Assembly: GCA_033764435.1 (NCBI GenBank)
Contig: JANRIX010000012.1
Location: 62,001 to 126,000, forward strand
Direction: 5' to 3'
DNA from: JAEUMY01 sp033764435
Lineage (GTDB): Bacteria; Pseudomonadota; Gammaproteobacteria; Burkholderiales; Usitatibacteraceae
DNA length: 64,000 nt
The translations under genes and the position numbers were made by a program. Below, piece by piece: positions 43,610-52,600 of the stretch; position 1 is the first letter of the stretch, and each line of letters opens with the position of its first letter. The notes under the pieces were generated by a model. The model did not search any database, had not been told where the DNA came from, and saw only the letters and a list, made by a program, of their open reading frames with translations.

Positions 43610-44932
43610 TCATCTGCGGGCCAGCACCGGGGCAACATCCTGCCGGCTGATGCGCCAGGCCGGCCACAGCGCGGCCAGGAAGCCCAGCACCAGCGCGCCA
43701 CCCAGCAGCATCCACTCTTCGGCCAGCCACAACATGCCCGTCATCTGCACTTGCCGGGTGGTTTCCAGCCACTGGCCCAGGAGATGCGTGGCGACATGCC
43801 CGAGCAACAGTCCCAGTATAGCGCCCGCCAGAGTGAGCGTCATGCTCTCGGCAAGGGTCTGGGCGGCCAGGCGCCCGGGGCTGGCACCGAGCAGGCGCAT
43901 GAGGGCGAGATCGGTCTGGCGCTCGCTCAGGGCGTTGATGAGCGCAATAAAGAGGCCGAGTGCTGACGCGAGGATCAGCACCCCTGCGAATATTCGCAAG
44001 GCGTCCAGCGCAAAGCCCATCATCGACAAGAGCCGCGCGGTCTCGTAGGCAGGCTGTGCGGCCTGGAGGGACCCCGTGTTCTGCACCATGCGCGGGAAGA
44101 CTGCGACGGCCAGCGGCGAGGCGTACTGGACGAGGAAGGCGGTCACCTCCTTGCCCGGCTCGCTGTGTGCGGAATGGTCGTGGCCATCGTGATCGTCGTG
44201 GGCGTGATCGTCTTTCTTGGCACTTGCAGGAGAGGGCTCGGGTTTCTGCGCCACGTTGGGGTCACGCGCCAGCACCCCTTTCAGCAGATCGGCCAGCGCG
44301 GGTTTCGGCGTCTCGTATTCATGCGCCTTCCACACGCTTTCGACGCTGGTCAGGATCAGCCGGTCCATCACGCTGCCCGTTGGCGCCAGGATGCCCGTCA
44401 CCGTATATGGTGCATGGACATGACCCTCACCACCGCCGCCGCCCAGGCCGTGCGAGCCGATAAACTGCGTACCCACCTTGAGCCCGGTCTTGCGTGCGAC
44501 CTCGGCGCCCAGCACAGCCTCCAGCGGCTGTTTCCACACGACGCCTTCAGCCAGCCGGGCGCTCTGCAGCTCGAGGAACGCCGTGCCCGTCCCAACGATG
44601 CGGAAGCTCTGGAAGTTGTCGCCCAGCGCCAGGGGAATCGCGCGCTTCACCATCGGATCGGCGAGCACCGTCTCCACATCGGCCAGCTTGATGTTTCCGT
44701 TGGGCACATCGATGTGATAGACCGTCGAGAGAATCAGCTGCAGCGGGCTGCCCTTGGCGCCGATCACAAGGTCCACGCCCTTCGAATCGCGGCGCAGACG
44801 ATCCTCGGCCTGATGCGCGAAGAGCAGCATGACGGTCAACGTGGCAATGCCCAGCGCCAGCAGCAACACATTGAGCAGCGTGAGCCAGGGCCGATGCCGC
44901 AGGTAGGCGAAAACGAGTTGCAGGATGTTCAT
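43610..44932 (-). CDS. FtsX/MacB-type ABC permease with His-rich loop
   Basis: 440 residues. N-terminal helix (LTLLNVLLLALGIATLTVMLLF), a large periplasmic domain, then three C-terminal helices (FAGVLILASALGLFIALINAL and following). The periplasmic domain has KKDDHAHDDHDGHDHSAHSE at about residues 240-260, a histidine/aspartate-rich metal-binding loop not general in the family. With the ATPase gene overlapping by 4 bases and CobW and Zur-like genes upstream, export or delivery of zinc-related cargo is likely. Palindrome 43986-43997 encodes RIFA at the start of a membrane helix. Confidence 0.83.
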   Translation of the reverse strand: MNILQLVFAYLRHRPWLTLLNVLLLALGIATLTVMLLFAHQAEDRLRRDSKGVDLVIGAKGSPLQLILSTVYHIDVPNGNIKLADVETVLADPMVKRAIPLALGDNFQSFRIVGTGTAFLELQSARLAEGVVWKQPLEAVLGAEVARKTGLKVGTQFIGSHGLGGGGGEGHVHAPYTVTGILAPTGSVMDRLILTSVESVWKAHEYETPKPALADLLKGVLARDPNVAQKPEPSPASAKKDDHAHDDHDGHDHSAHSEPGKEVTAFLVQYASPLAVAVFPRMVQNTGSLQAAQPAYETARLLSMMGFALDALRIFAGVLILASALGLFIALINALSERQTDLALMRLLGASPGRLAAQTLAESMTLTLAGAILGLLLGHVATHLLGQWLETTRQVQMTGMLWLAEEWMLLGGALVLGFLAALWPAWRISRQDVAPVLARR

Positions 44933-45597
44933 GCGTGCACCGCCTGCCCCGCGGCACCGAGCACCAGCGGCTCGGCGAATCGGTCCTTGATCCGCTGGTC
45001 GTGTGTCGCGACGATGAGTGTTGCGCCGGATTCCGCAGCAGCGGCTTCGAGCAGATCAAGCGCCGCGGTGCAGGACGCATCATCCAGCGCCGAGGTGGGC
45101 TCATCCGCAAGCAACAACACGGGCCGATGCAACACAGCACGGGCGATGGCGACACGCTGCGCTTCGCCCACCGAGAGCTCATGCGGGCGGCGCCCGGCCT
45201 TGTCGCCCACGCCGAGGCGGCCCAGCATGTCACGGATACGCGTCGTATCGTGCGTGACGCCCGCCAGCGTTTGCGCCAGCGCCAGATTCTGCTCGACCGT
45301 GAGCGCGCCCACCAGATGCAGGCGCTGCATGACAAAACCCACCTTGCGCGCCCGCCAGGCGTCGCGCTCCCGCTGATTCGCCGCGGAGACATTGAAGCCT
45401 TGCACGCTCACCCGGCCGGCGGTCGGGGTGAGCAGTCCGGCGAGCAGGGTGAGCAGCGTGCTCTTGCCGGAGCCCGACGGGCCGAGGATGAGCGTGTGGC
45501 GCCCGGCATCCACCTGCCAGGCAGGCAGGTCCAGCACGACGCGATCCGCATAGCGGTGCGTCAGTGATTCGACTTGAACAAGGGGAGCGGCAGTCAT
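44929..45597 (-). CDS. MacB/LolD-type ABC transporter ATPase
   Basis: 222 residues. Walker A GPSGSGKSTLLTLLAGLL, signature LSVGEAQRVAIARA (Val in place of Gly), Walker B VLLLADEPTSALDD, H-loop VATHDQRI. The length and SALDD ending are those of LolD/MacB ATPases that pair with FtsX-like permeases. Starts 6 bases after the CobW gene stop and overlaps the permease start. Confidence 0.92.
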   Translation of the reverse strand: MTAAPLVQVESLTHRYADRVVLDLPAWQVDAGRHTLILGPSGSGKSTLLTLLAGLLTPTAGRVSVQGFNVSAANQRERDAWRARKVGFVMQRLHLVGALTVEQNLALAQTLAGVTHDTTRIRDMLGRLGVGDKAGRRPHELSVGEAQRVAIARAVLHRPVLLLADEPTSALDDASCTAALDLLEAAAAESGATLIVATHDQRIKDRFAEPLVLGAAGQAVHA

Positions 45598-45603
45598 GGC
45601 GGC

Positions 45604-46608
45604 TCAGGTCGGCACTTCGACGCCGTCGACACAGTAGTTGAGCCCCTCGGTGAAGATGCGCTGCGGCAGGTTGCGGCCGATGAACACCATCACGCTTTCG
45701 CGCTTCTCGCCCGGCGCCCAAGGCTTCCCGGGGCTGCCACCCATCAGCATATGCACGCCCTGGAAAATCATGCGGCGTTCCTCGCCCGCGATGTTCAGGA
45801 CGCCCTTGTAGCGCAACATGTCCTTGCCGTAGGTCTCAACCAGGAGCGACAGGAACATTTCCATCTTTTCCATCGACAGCGGGCGGTCATCCTTCCACAC
45901 GAACGACTTCACCTCGTCATCATGGTGATGGTGGTCGTCCTTCAGGAAGTCGGGCGAGACTTCGAGGATGGAATTGAGGTTGAAGCCCTTGATGTCGAGG
46001 ATGTCCTTGATGTCGGTCTTGCCGAAGTGCACTCGCTTCTGCACCGCGCGCGGGTTCATGCGCTTCAGGCGATCCTGCAGTGCCGTCACTTCGTCATCCG
46101 TGACGAGGTCGGTCTTGGAGAGCAGCAGGCGGTCGGCGAACCCGACCTGGGTCTGCGCTTCTTCGTGAATGTCGAGCTGCTGCTGCGCATGTTTGGCATC
46201 GACCACGGTCACCACGGCATCAAGCAGGTATTGCTCGTGGATGTCCTCGTCCATGAAGAACGTCTGCGCCACCGGGCCGGTGTTGGCAAGGCCCGTGGTT
46301 TCGATGAGGACGCGGTCGAACTTGAGTTCACCCTTTTTCTTCTTCGCCGCGAGGTCACCCAGGATGCGCACCAGATCGCCGCGCACGGTGCAGCAGATGC
46401 AGCCGTTGTTCATCTCGACGATCTGCTCCTCGCGGTCCTGCAGCAGGATGTCGTTGTCCACACCGGTTTCGCCGAACTCGTTTTCGATGACGGCGATTTT
46501 CTCGCCGTGCTGTTCGGTGAGGATGCGGTTCAGCAGCGTGGTTTTGCCTGCACCCAGGAAGCCGGTGAGGATGGTGACGGGAATGAGGTTCTGCTCGGTG
46601 GTGGCCAT
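45604..46608 (-). CDS. CobW/ZNG1-family zinc metallochaperone GTPase
   Basis: 334-residue G3E GTPase. Walker A TGFLGAGKTTLLN, the metal-binding MNNGCICCTVRGDL (CxCC), Walker B-like IETTGLANTGP, base-recognition LSKTDL and a HHHH run (KDDHHHHDDE) before the C-terminal domain. COG0523 proteins of this type insert zinc into client enzymes in zinc shortage. Paralogue of the gene at 46627-47676, 18 bp upstream. Confidence 0.92.
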   Translation of the reverse strand: MATTEQNLIPVTILTGFLGAGKTTLLNRILTEQHGEKIAVIENEFGETGVDNDILLQDREEQIVEMNNGCICCTVRGDLVRILGDLAAKKKKGELKFDRVLIETTGLANTGPVAQTFFMDEDIHEQYLLDAVVTVVDAKHAQQQLDIHEEAQTQVGFADRLLLSKTDLVTDDEVTALQDRLKRMNPRAVQKRVHFGKTDIKDILDIKGFNLNSILEVSPDFLKDDHHHHDDEVKSFVWKDDRPLSMEKMEMFLSLLVETYGKDMLRYKGVLNIAGEERRMIFQGVHMLMGGSPGKPWAPGEKRESVMVFIGRNLPQRIFTEGLNYCVDGVEVPT

Positions 46609-46626
46609 GGTGATTCCAGCGGGATG

Positions 46627-47676
46627 TCAGGTTGCGGGTGCCGTCTCGGGGGCCGAGGCGGCGAAATGTTGCAGGGTGGTGGCGATGAAGTGTTCTTCAA
46701 GGCCGCGCACGATGAAGACGAGCCGGGTGCGGCGATCCGCGTCCGGCCAGGCCGGCAGGGTCGCATCCGGGTACAAGGTGTGCTGCACAGCGTGCAGCAC
46801 CCTGGGCCGCTCGCTGCCCCGGGCATTGACGATGCCCTTCATGCGCAGCAACTGGTCGCCGCGCAGGGTCATGATCATTTGCAGGCCGTCCAGCAGCCCG
46901 TCGAAATCCACCGGCTCATCGAACGACAGGGCATAGGTGCGAATGCTGTCGTCGTGTGCAGGGGGTGTGGCAACGGCCGCACCCGGGCCAATGCGCGCGG
47001 GGGCGACGGGACGAAATTTGGCCATGCCGAGCCAGCGCGCCACATCCGGATTGCGGCCGTCCGTCTGGTAGAGCGCGGTATCGAGCAGGCAGTCAGGATC
47101 GATGTTGCCCTTCACGGCTACGAATATTCGCGCAGTGGGGTTCAACTTTTCCAGGCGCGCTTTCAGTCGCGTGGTGGTCGCCGCGTCGGCCTGATCGGTC
47201 TTGGTGAGGACAATGCGGTCGGCCACGGCTGCCTGCTTCACCGATTCGAACTGGCGATGCAACTGGGCCTCGCCATGCACGGCGTCGACCGTGGTCACCA
47301 CACCCGACAGGCTGTAGCGCGCCGACAGCACCGGCATCTGGATGAGCGTGTGCAGAATCGGCGCCGGGTCGGCCAGGCCGGTGGTCTCGATGATGACCCG
47401 GCGGAAGGCCGGCACCTCGCCATTCGCGCGCTTGAAATGCAGGTCGCGCAAGGTCTGCACCAGGTCGCCCTGCACATTGCAGCAGATACACCCGGAGTCC
47501 AGCACCATCACCTGCTCAGTCGAAGAGCGCACCAGCAGGTGATCGATGGGCACGCTGCCGAATTCGTTGATGAGCACGGCCGTGTCGGCCAGCGCGGGCG
47601 AACGCAACATGTGGTTCAGCAGCGTGGTCTTGCCGCTGCCGAGAAAGCCGGTGAGGACGGTAACGGGGGTCAGCAT
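46627..47676 (-). CDS. CobW-family GTPase, second copy
   Basis: 349 residues. TGFLGSGKTTLLNHML, LDSGCICCNVQGDLVQTLRDL with the CxCC motif, IETTGLADPAPILHTL and LTKTDQADA. It lacks the His run of its neighbour and has a Pro/Ala-rich linker. It begins 10 bases after the Fur-like gene stop. A one-mismatch palindrome (47120-47131) encodes TARIFVAV. Confidence 0.92.
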   Translation of the reverse strand: MLTPVTVLTGFLGSGKTTLLNHMLRSPALADTAVLINEFGSVPIDHLLVRSSTEQVMVLDSGCICCNVQGDLVQTLRDLHFKRANGEVPAFRRVIIETTGLADPAPILHTLIQMPVLSARYSLSGVVTTVDAVHGEAQLHRQFESVKQAAVADRIVLTKTDQADAATTTRLKARLEKLNPTARIFVAVKGNIDPDCLLDTALYQTDGRNPDVARWLGMAKFRPVAPARIGPGAAVATPPAHDDSIRTYALSFDEPVDFDGLLDGLQMIMTLRGDQLLRMKGIVNARGSERPRVLHAVQHTLYPDATLPAWPDADRRTRLVFIVRGLEEHFIATTLQHFAASAPETAPAT

Positions 47677-47686
47677 GGTCGAAAGC

Positions 47687-48181
47687 TCAACGGCAATGAC
47701 CGCAGACGCCGCGCAGTGTCAGCTCGACCGCCTCGGTGCGAAAGCCCGCGGGCAGCTTTACCTTCACATCTGCCGGCATGTCACCGAGACAGAAGGTCTG
47801 ACCGCATTGGGTGCAAGCGAAATGGGCATGGCGATGGTCGTGCCCGCCGCCCGTGACCTTTCCCCGGCTGACACTGAATCGCCACACCCGGTCCTCGCCG
47901 GCAATCCGGTGCGCAAGCCCCTGCTCGACCAGCCACTCCAGCACCCGATACACGGTCACCCGGTCGACCGCCTGGTCCGCAGCCAGCGCGTCAGTGATTT
48001 CCTGATGGGTCATGGCATGGTCCGCCGCAAGCAGCCGGGTAAGCACAGCCGAACGCGGCCCGGTCAGGCGTGCGCCGGCCTCACGGATGAGGCTGTCGGC
48101 AGCAGCTTTGCGGGTGGCGGCGGTGGGGGTGGAGGTGTGGGAAGACTTGGCAGGCATGGCGGTATTGTCCGGGTTCGACAC
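47687..48181 (-). CDS. Fur-family regulator, probable Zur
   Basis: 164 residues from GTG (or 156 from the ATG at 48157). The winged helix includes LTRLLAADHAMTHQEITDALAADQAVDRVTVYRVLEWLVEQGL, and the metal-binding half has HDHRHAHFACTQCGQTFCL and a final CGHC, which supply the structural and sensing sites. The company of two CobW GTPases and a His-rich transporter favours zinc over iron as the signal. First gene of the leftward operon, so it is probably self-regulating. Confidence 0.82.
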   Translation of the reverse strand: MSNPDNTAMPAKSSHTSTPTAATRKAAADSLIREAGARLTGPRSAVLTRLLAADHAMTHQEITDALAADQAVDRVTVYRVLEWLVEQGLAHRIAGEDRVWRFSVSRGKVTGGGHDHRHAHFACTQCGQTFCLGDMPADVKVKLPAGFRTEAVELTLRGVCGHCR

Positions 48182-48187
48182 CGCTCA

Positions 48188-48202
48188 TGCAAATGAGTTG
48201 CA
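48188..48202. promoter_or_regulatory. Candidate operator upstream of the Zur-like gene
   Basis: TGCAA-ATGAG-TTGCA is a 5-bp inverted repeat directly upstream of the first gene of the zinc-type operon. It is shorter than characterised Zur boxes, so the assignment is tentative. Confidence 0.3.
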
Positions 48203-48257
48203 GGAAGGCGCTGGTTCGCTTGCTGGATGCATTGCCGTGGCGGGCGGGCAGCGACCT

Positions 48258-48269
48258 GCGAATATTCGC
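48258..48269. repeat. Iterated palindrome GCGAATATTCGC, intergenic
   Basis: Exact copy in the 116-bp gap between the xerC stop and the start of the Fur-like gene, about 56 bases upstream of the candidate operator. Confidence 0.95.
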
Positions 48270-48297
48270 AATGCCGCCGGGCTCGCTTCAACCCTTC

Positions 48298-49182
48298 TTA
48301 AGCCTTCTTCTTGGCCCGGGGATGCGCCGCGTCGTATACCTTGGCGAGGTGCTGGAAGTCGAGATGCGTGTAGACCTGCGTGGACGCAATGCTGGCGTGG
48401 CCGAGCATTTCCTGCACGGCGCGGAGATCGCCCGAGCTTTGCAGCACATGTGAGGCGAATGAATGGCGCAGCATGTGCGGATGCACGTCGGTCGTGATGC
48501 CCTGCTTGATGGCCCACTGCTTGATGCGCGCCTGCACCACGCGCGGCGAGAGGCGACCGCCGCGTTCGCCCAGGAACAGGGCGGGGGTTTCCGCACCTTT
48601 CCAGGTTGACCGTGCGGCCATCCATGCCTTCACCGCCGCAAGTGCTGGTTTGCCCACCGGCACGATGCGGGTCTTCGATCCCTTGCCCGTGACGCGCACT
48701 TCCGCGGAGGCAAGGTCGATGCTGCCGAGATCGAGCGACACCAGCTCGGACACGCGCAGGCCACAGGAATACGCCAGTTCATACAGTGCGTGGTCGCGCA
48801 GGCCCGCAGGCGAGTCTTCGGTGATTGCGACCAGGCGCGAGGCCTCGTCGGGCGACAGTGTCGCGGGCAGGCGCTTCTCCGCTTTCGGCGCCTTGACCCC
48901 GTCGGCAGGATTGGCGCGGATCAAGCCCTCGCGCCGCAGATGCTCGAAGAATCCGCGCCAGCCCGACAGCACCCGGGCCAGCGACTTCGGCGACAAGCCG
49001 CGGCCGTGCAACTGGGCGATGAAGCGGCGGATGTCGGTTTGCGCGAGTGCGGATACCGAGCGCTCGCCGACCAGCTCATCCAGCACGTCCAAATCGCGCT
49101 GGTAGTTGGCCAGCGTATGCGCGGCGAGCCGACGCTCGTAGGCCAAGTGATTCAGGTAGTCGTCGGCGAATTTGCCCAGCAT
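48298..49182 (-). CDS. xerC: Tyrosine recombinase XerC
   Basis: 294 residues. It resolves chromosome dimers at dif together with XerD. The N-terminal SAM-like core-binding domain is followed by the catalytic set: Arg in SCGLRVSELVSLDL, Lys in VTGKGSKTR, HMLRHSFASH (His-x-x-Arg), His in LGHASIASTQVYTHLD and the Tyr nucleophile in that last segment. Length and its place beside DUF484 and dapF are those of chromosomal xerC, not of an integron or phage integrase. Confidence 0.95.
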   Translation of the reverse strand: MLGKFADDYLNHLAYERRLAAHTLANYQRDLDVLDELVGERSVSALAQTDIRRFIAQLHGRGLSPKSLARVLSGWRGFFEHLRREGLIRANPADGVKAPKAEKRLPATLSPDEASRLVAITEDSPAGLRDHALYELAYSCGLRVSELVSLDLGSIDLASAEVRVTGKGSKTRIVPVGKPALAAVKAWMAARSTWKGAETPALFLGERGGRLSPRVVQARIKQWAIKQGITTDVHPHMLRHSFASHVLQSSGDLRAVQEMLGHASIASTQVYTHLDFQHLAKVYDAAHPRAKKKA

Positions 49183-49193
49183 GGGCCCGGGCC

Positions 49194-49865
49194 TCAGCCC
49201 TCGGCTTCGATCAGCTTGAGATGCCGCGCGAGGCAGGCAGAGAAAAGATCACTGATGCGCTTCAGGTACAGCGTGCCCATCTCGGGATAGAAGCGCTCGC
49301 CGTTCTCGGACGCCATCAGCAAAACGCCGAACGACTGCTGCCACTTCAACGGCACCATCGCGTACGACTTGAGATGCGGCGCGTGCTCGCCGAACCAGTG
49401 CTGGGTTTCGTACACGGGATGGTGTCCGCAATAGGGCGTCGACATGGCCTCGACGAACTGACGCAGTTCCGGACCCAACTCGGTGAACTCCGGCCCGGCA
49501 TGCACCGGACGCTCCACACCCCAGAAACGCACGGCCACATGCGGCACGTTGAAATGGTCGAGCAGCTCGAGGTACAGCGTGTCGATGAGCGTCTCCAGGC
49601 TGTCGCAAGCGATGAGGCGCAGCGAAAGCCAATGCACCTTCTCGGAGAGCTGGTCGTTTTCCTCGCCGTACTGAATGAGTTCAGCCAGCTTGCTTTCAAG
49701 GAATTTCACCTTCTCGCGTGTGGCGACCAGCTGGCGCTCGCTGATGGACACGGTGCGCCCGCCATGCGGATGCGGCACCTGCAGGTTGAGCAGGATGTCC
49801 GGCTGGTGTTCGAAGAAGGATGGATTGGCGCGAAGGAATTCGGCGACTTGTTCGGAGGTCAGCAA
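49194..49865 (-). CDS. DUF484 family protein
   Basis: 223 residues from a TTG at 49863-49865 that follows AGGGAGC. The N-terminus LTSEQVAEFLRANPSFFEHQPDILLNLQVPHPHGGRTVSI is the DUF484 signature; the rest is GAF-like with a coiled region (VATREKVKFLESKLAELIQYGEEN). Always found between dapF and xerC in proteobacteria; function unknown. It ends 12 bases before xerC. Confidence 0.88.
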   Translation of the reverse strand: MLTSEQVAEFLRANPSFFEHQPDILLNLQVPHPHGGRTVSISERQLVATREKVKFLESKLAELIQYGEENDQLSEKVHWLSLRLIACDSLETLIDTLYLELLDHFNVPHVAVRFWGVERPVHAGPEFTELGPELRQFVEAMSTPYCGHHPVYETQHWFGEHAPHLKSYAMVPLKWQQSFGVLLMASENGERFYPEMGTLYLKRISDLFSACLARHLKLIEAEG

Positions 49866-49924
49866 GGTTGGGCTCCCTGTCTCGTTCGGTGATGAATAGT
49901 GGACATGATCGCACTCATTCTGAC

Positions 49925-50767
49925 TTATTCGAGTTCGATCTCGCCCTGATAGACGGTCGTGGCCGCGCCGGTCATGAGCACGGGCTGGCCCTCGCCCGCC
50001 CAGGCGATGGAGAGGTCGCCGCCGCGGGTGGAGACCCGGACCGGCGAATCGAGCAGGCCCCACTGGATGCCGGTGACGACCGCAGCGCAGGCCCCCGTGC
50101 CACAGGCCAGCGTTTCGCCGGCACCCCGCTCCCAGACACGCAGGCGGATGTGATGGCGGTCGACGACCTGCATGAATCCGGCATTGACCCGGCGCGGAAA
50201 GCGCGGATGGAGTTCGATCTCGCGACCTTCTTCATGCACGGGGGCGGCGTCGACGTCCGCGACCACCTGCACCGCGTGAGGGTTACCCATCGACACGGCG
50301 CCAATGATGCGCTGGCCGGCTTTGAGATCCAGCGAATATTCGCGTTGGCGCACATCGGCCTGAAACGGAATCTCCGCCGGCACAAACCGCGGCGCATCCA
50401 TGTTCACGGTCACGTCGCCATTGGCCTCCAGGCGCGGAACGATGATGCCGGACACCGTCTCAACCCGGATCTCGGTCTTGGTGGTCAGCCCCTCGTCCAG
50501 CACGAAGCGGGCGAAGCAGCGCGAACCGTTGCCGCACTGCTCGACCTCGCCGCCATCGGCGTTGTAGATGCGGTAGCGGAAATCGACGTCAGCGCGCTGG
50601 CTGGGCTCGACCACCAGCAACTGATCGCAGCCCACGCCGAAGTGCCGATCCGCCAGCCGCTTGATGCGCGCGGGCGTGAGCCAGCCATCGGGCAGCGGCC
50701 GGCTGACGGCGTTCAACATCACGAAGTCATTGCCCTGCCCGTGCATCTTGGTGAAGCGCAGTTTCAT
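49925..50767 (-). CDS. dapF: Diaminopimelate epimerase
   Basis: 280 residues from the ATG at 50765-50767 (MKLRFTKMHGQGNDFVML). It interconverts LL- and meso-diaminopimelate for lysine and peptidoglycan synthesis. The two catalytic cysteines are in EQCGNGSRCFARF and TLACGTGACAAVV. Upstream in-frame ATGs at 50845 and 50869 would add a Pro/Ala/Ser-rich leader with no family match. Palindrome 50332-50343 encodes REYS in QREYSLDLKAGQ. Confidence 0.95.
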   Translation of the reverse strand: MKLRFTKMHGQGNDFVMLNAVSRPLPDGWLTPARIKRLADRHFGVGCDQLLVVEPSQRADVDFRYRIYNADGGEVEQCGNGSRCFARFVLDEGLTTKTEIRVETVSGIIVPRLEANGDVTVNMDAPRFVPAEIPFQADVRQREYSLDLKAGQRIIGAVSMGNPHAVQVVADVDAAPVHEEGREIELHPRFPRRVNAGFMQVVDRHHIRLRVWERGAGETLACGTGACAAVVTGIQWGLLDSPVRVSTRGGDLSIAWAGEGQPVLMTGAATTVYQGEIELE

Positions 50768-50871
50768 GCGGGGAGGACGTGCGGCGACCTTGGGTTGGGG
50801 CGAAACAGAAGGGGTAAGTGCGGCGGCGACAGAGGATTCAGACATCGGGTCGGCGCACACAAGCGACACTG

Positions 50872-51165
50872 CTAGGCGGGCGGCGACTCGTCCGGGTAGT
50901 ACAAGAAGTCGCTGTCTTTCAGGGACAGATCGGCCTCGACCTGGGAGACTTCCTCGATATTCAGCTCAGGGGGCTTGTCCGCCGGATTTTTCACAGACAG
51001 GCGGAAGTCGGGATCGGTGCTCATCCGGCGAACTGCAATCTGCTCGGCGGCGTCGGCAGCGTCGGCCTCGACATAGAAGTTCTTGATGAAGCCCATCCAC
51101 GCATCCTTCCCGTCCTTGTGGATCAGGAAGTGTTCACCGCGGAGAACGACTTGGAACCAGGCCAT
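50872..51165 (-). CDS. Small conserved-looking protein of unknown function
   Basis: 97 residues (MAWFQVVLRGEHFLIHKDGKDA, then FYVEADAADAAEQIAVRRM). It is acidic and without signal or membrane segments. Position between lpxL and dapF on the same strand and codon use like its neighbours support a real gene. No family recognised. Confidence 0.65.
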   Translation of the reverse strand: MAWFQVVLRGEHFLIHKDGKDAWMGFIKNFYVEADAADAAEQIAVRRMSTDPDFRLSVKNPADKPPELNIEEVSQVEADLSLKDSDFLYYPDESPPA

Positions 51166-51249
51166 GGCGGGATTCTAACCGATAGATTCGGGGGTTTGTC
51201 TACCTTATTCGGGTGATCGCGGCAGCCCGCCTGAACGCTGTTCTTGCGG

Positions 51250-52110
51250 CTACTTGTAGAGCGACTTTTCCCCCGGCGGCCGGGTCTTGAAGCGCTTGTG
51301 CACCCAGAAATATTGGTCGGGCATTTCGCGGATGCGGTCTTCGATGAAGGCGTTCATGCGCCGGGTGTCCGCTTCCAGATCGTCGGTGGGGTAATTGTCC
51401 CAGGCGGGATAGAACCGGACCTCGTAGTGATCCTCGCGCTGGCGGGTGATGCAGGGCACGACCCTGGCCTTGGCGATCGCCGCCATGCGCGACATGGCCG
51501 TGACCGTCGCGGTCGGGACGCCGAAGAACGGCACGAATACCGCATCGCGCGCGCCAAAGTCCATGTCGGGCAGGTAGTAGAAAGGCTTCTGCGCCCGGAG
51601 TGCCCGCATCACGGCGCGCAAGCCGTCCTGCCGGGACACCAGCAACGGATCGCCGAAGCGCGAACGGGCGCGACGCAGGGCGGCGTCGAACACCTTGTTC
51701 TTCTGCGTGGAATAGATGCTGAAGGTCTGCGGATATTCGGCCGACACCCGCGCACCGCCGAAGTCCAGGCCGACAAAGTGCGGCGCCAGCAGGATCACCG
51801 GCCCCTTGTCGAGATGCTCCTCGTAATAGTGCTGGTCGACCATGCGAATATTCGCAAGGGCCACGTCGCGCGGCGCGTACCACAGCCGACCCAGTTCCAG
51901 CGTCGCGCGCGCCAGATTCTGGAAGACGCGCCGGCCGAGCTTGACCCGCTCCGCTTCCGGCATGTCCGGGAAACACAACTCAAGATTGCGCAGCGTGATG
52001 CGCCGGCGGCCGAAATGAAACAGCAGGCTGCCCAGCCCGCGCGCCAGCGCGCGCACCCAGGACGGGGGCAGCCAACGCAGAATCCAGAGAAAGAGAAGAA
52101 CGAGTCGCAT
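51250..52110 (-). CDS. Lipid A biosynthesis acyltransferase-like protein, copy 2
   Basis: 286 residues of the LpxL/LpxM/HtrB family. One N-terminal membrane anchor (LVLLFLWILRWLPPSWV). The catalytic HxxxxD motif is HFVGLD in VILLAPHFVGLDFGGAR; FYYLPDMDFGARDAVFVPFFG and the end PDQYFWVHKRFKTRPPGE are also typical. It transfers an acyl chain to Kdo2-lipid A precursors. Palindrome 51844-51855 encodes ANIR in VALANIRMVDQHYY. Confidence 0.9.
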   Translation of the reverse strand: MRLVLLFLWILRWLPPSWVRALARGLGSLLFHFGRRRITLRNLELCFPDMPEAERVKLGRRVFQNLARATLELGRLWYAPRDVALANIRMVDQHYYEEHLDKGPVILLAPHFVGLDFGGARVSAEYPQTFSIYSTQKNKVFDAALRRARSRFGDPLLVSRQDGLRAVMRALRAQKPFYYLPDMDFGARDAVFVPFFGVPTATVTAMSRMAAIAKARVVPCITRQREDHYEVRFYPAWDNYPTDDLEADTRRMNAFIEDRIREMPDQYFWVHKRFKTRPPGEKSLYK

Positions 52111-52122
52111 GATGGGGCGTCA

Positions 52123-52596
52123 TCATAGCCAAAGCGCAGGCTTGGCGACCATGAGCCAGAACACGACGACCAATCCGCCGAACGCCGGCCAGCCCAGCCA
52201 GAACCAGGTCCGGTAGAGCCGCCAATAGTGCGCGTCCAGCGGCGTGCCCGCCTGCGCCGCGGCCTGCGCGAGATCGCGCAGCCTCAACTGGATGGCCACC
52301 ACCGGCAGCCAGCACGCGCCGGCGAGAAGGTAGAGCGCATAGGTCAGCACCAGCCACGGCGACATCGGATCGAAACCCGCCGCACGCATGAGCAGCCACC
52401 CGGTCAGCGGCTGGACGATCACGGCTGGCGTAGTGAAGAGCCAGTCGGCCAGGACTACGTTGCGATTCACCGCTGCGATGGCGTGCACGTCGCCGTCGCG
52501 ATGCGCCTTCCACATCTGGAATGCCGTCCCAATGCCGGTGCCGAAGAGCACGGTCGAACTCAGGATGTGGATCGTCTTGAGCAGCAGGTAGTCCAT
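52123..52596 (-). CDS. DUF2269 integral membrane protein
   Basis: 157 residues with four hydrophobic segments and the DUF2269 pattern KTIHILSSTVLFGTGIGTAFQMW, ADWLFTTPAVIVQPLTG and YRTWFWLGWPAFGGLVVVFWLMVAKP. Function unknown. A MITE-like repeat lies just upstream of its start. Confidence 0.85.
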   Translation of the reverse strand: MDYLLLKTIHILSSTVLFGTGIGTAFQMWKAHRDGDVHAIAAVNRNVVLADWLFTTPAVIVQPLTGWLLMRAAGFDPMSPWLVLTYALYLLAGACWLPVVAIQLRLRDLAQAAAQAGTPLDAHYWRLYRTWFWLGWPAFGGLVVVFWLMVAKPALWL

Positions 52597-52600
52597 CTTT

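Noticed and set aside
45574..47856. Rightward open frame of 760 codons opposite the CobW genes
   Set aside because: Antisense shadow of two well-defined GTPases.
48298..49182. xerC as integrase of a mobile island
   Set aside because: Its neighbours (DUF484, dapF) and length are those of chromosomal xerC, and no attachment repeats were found.
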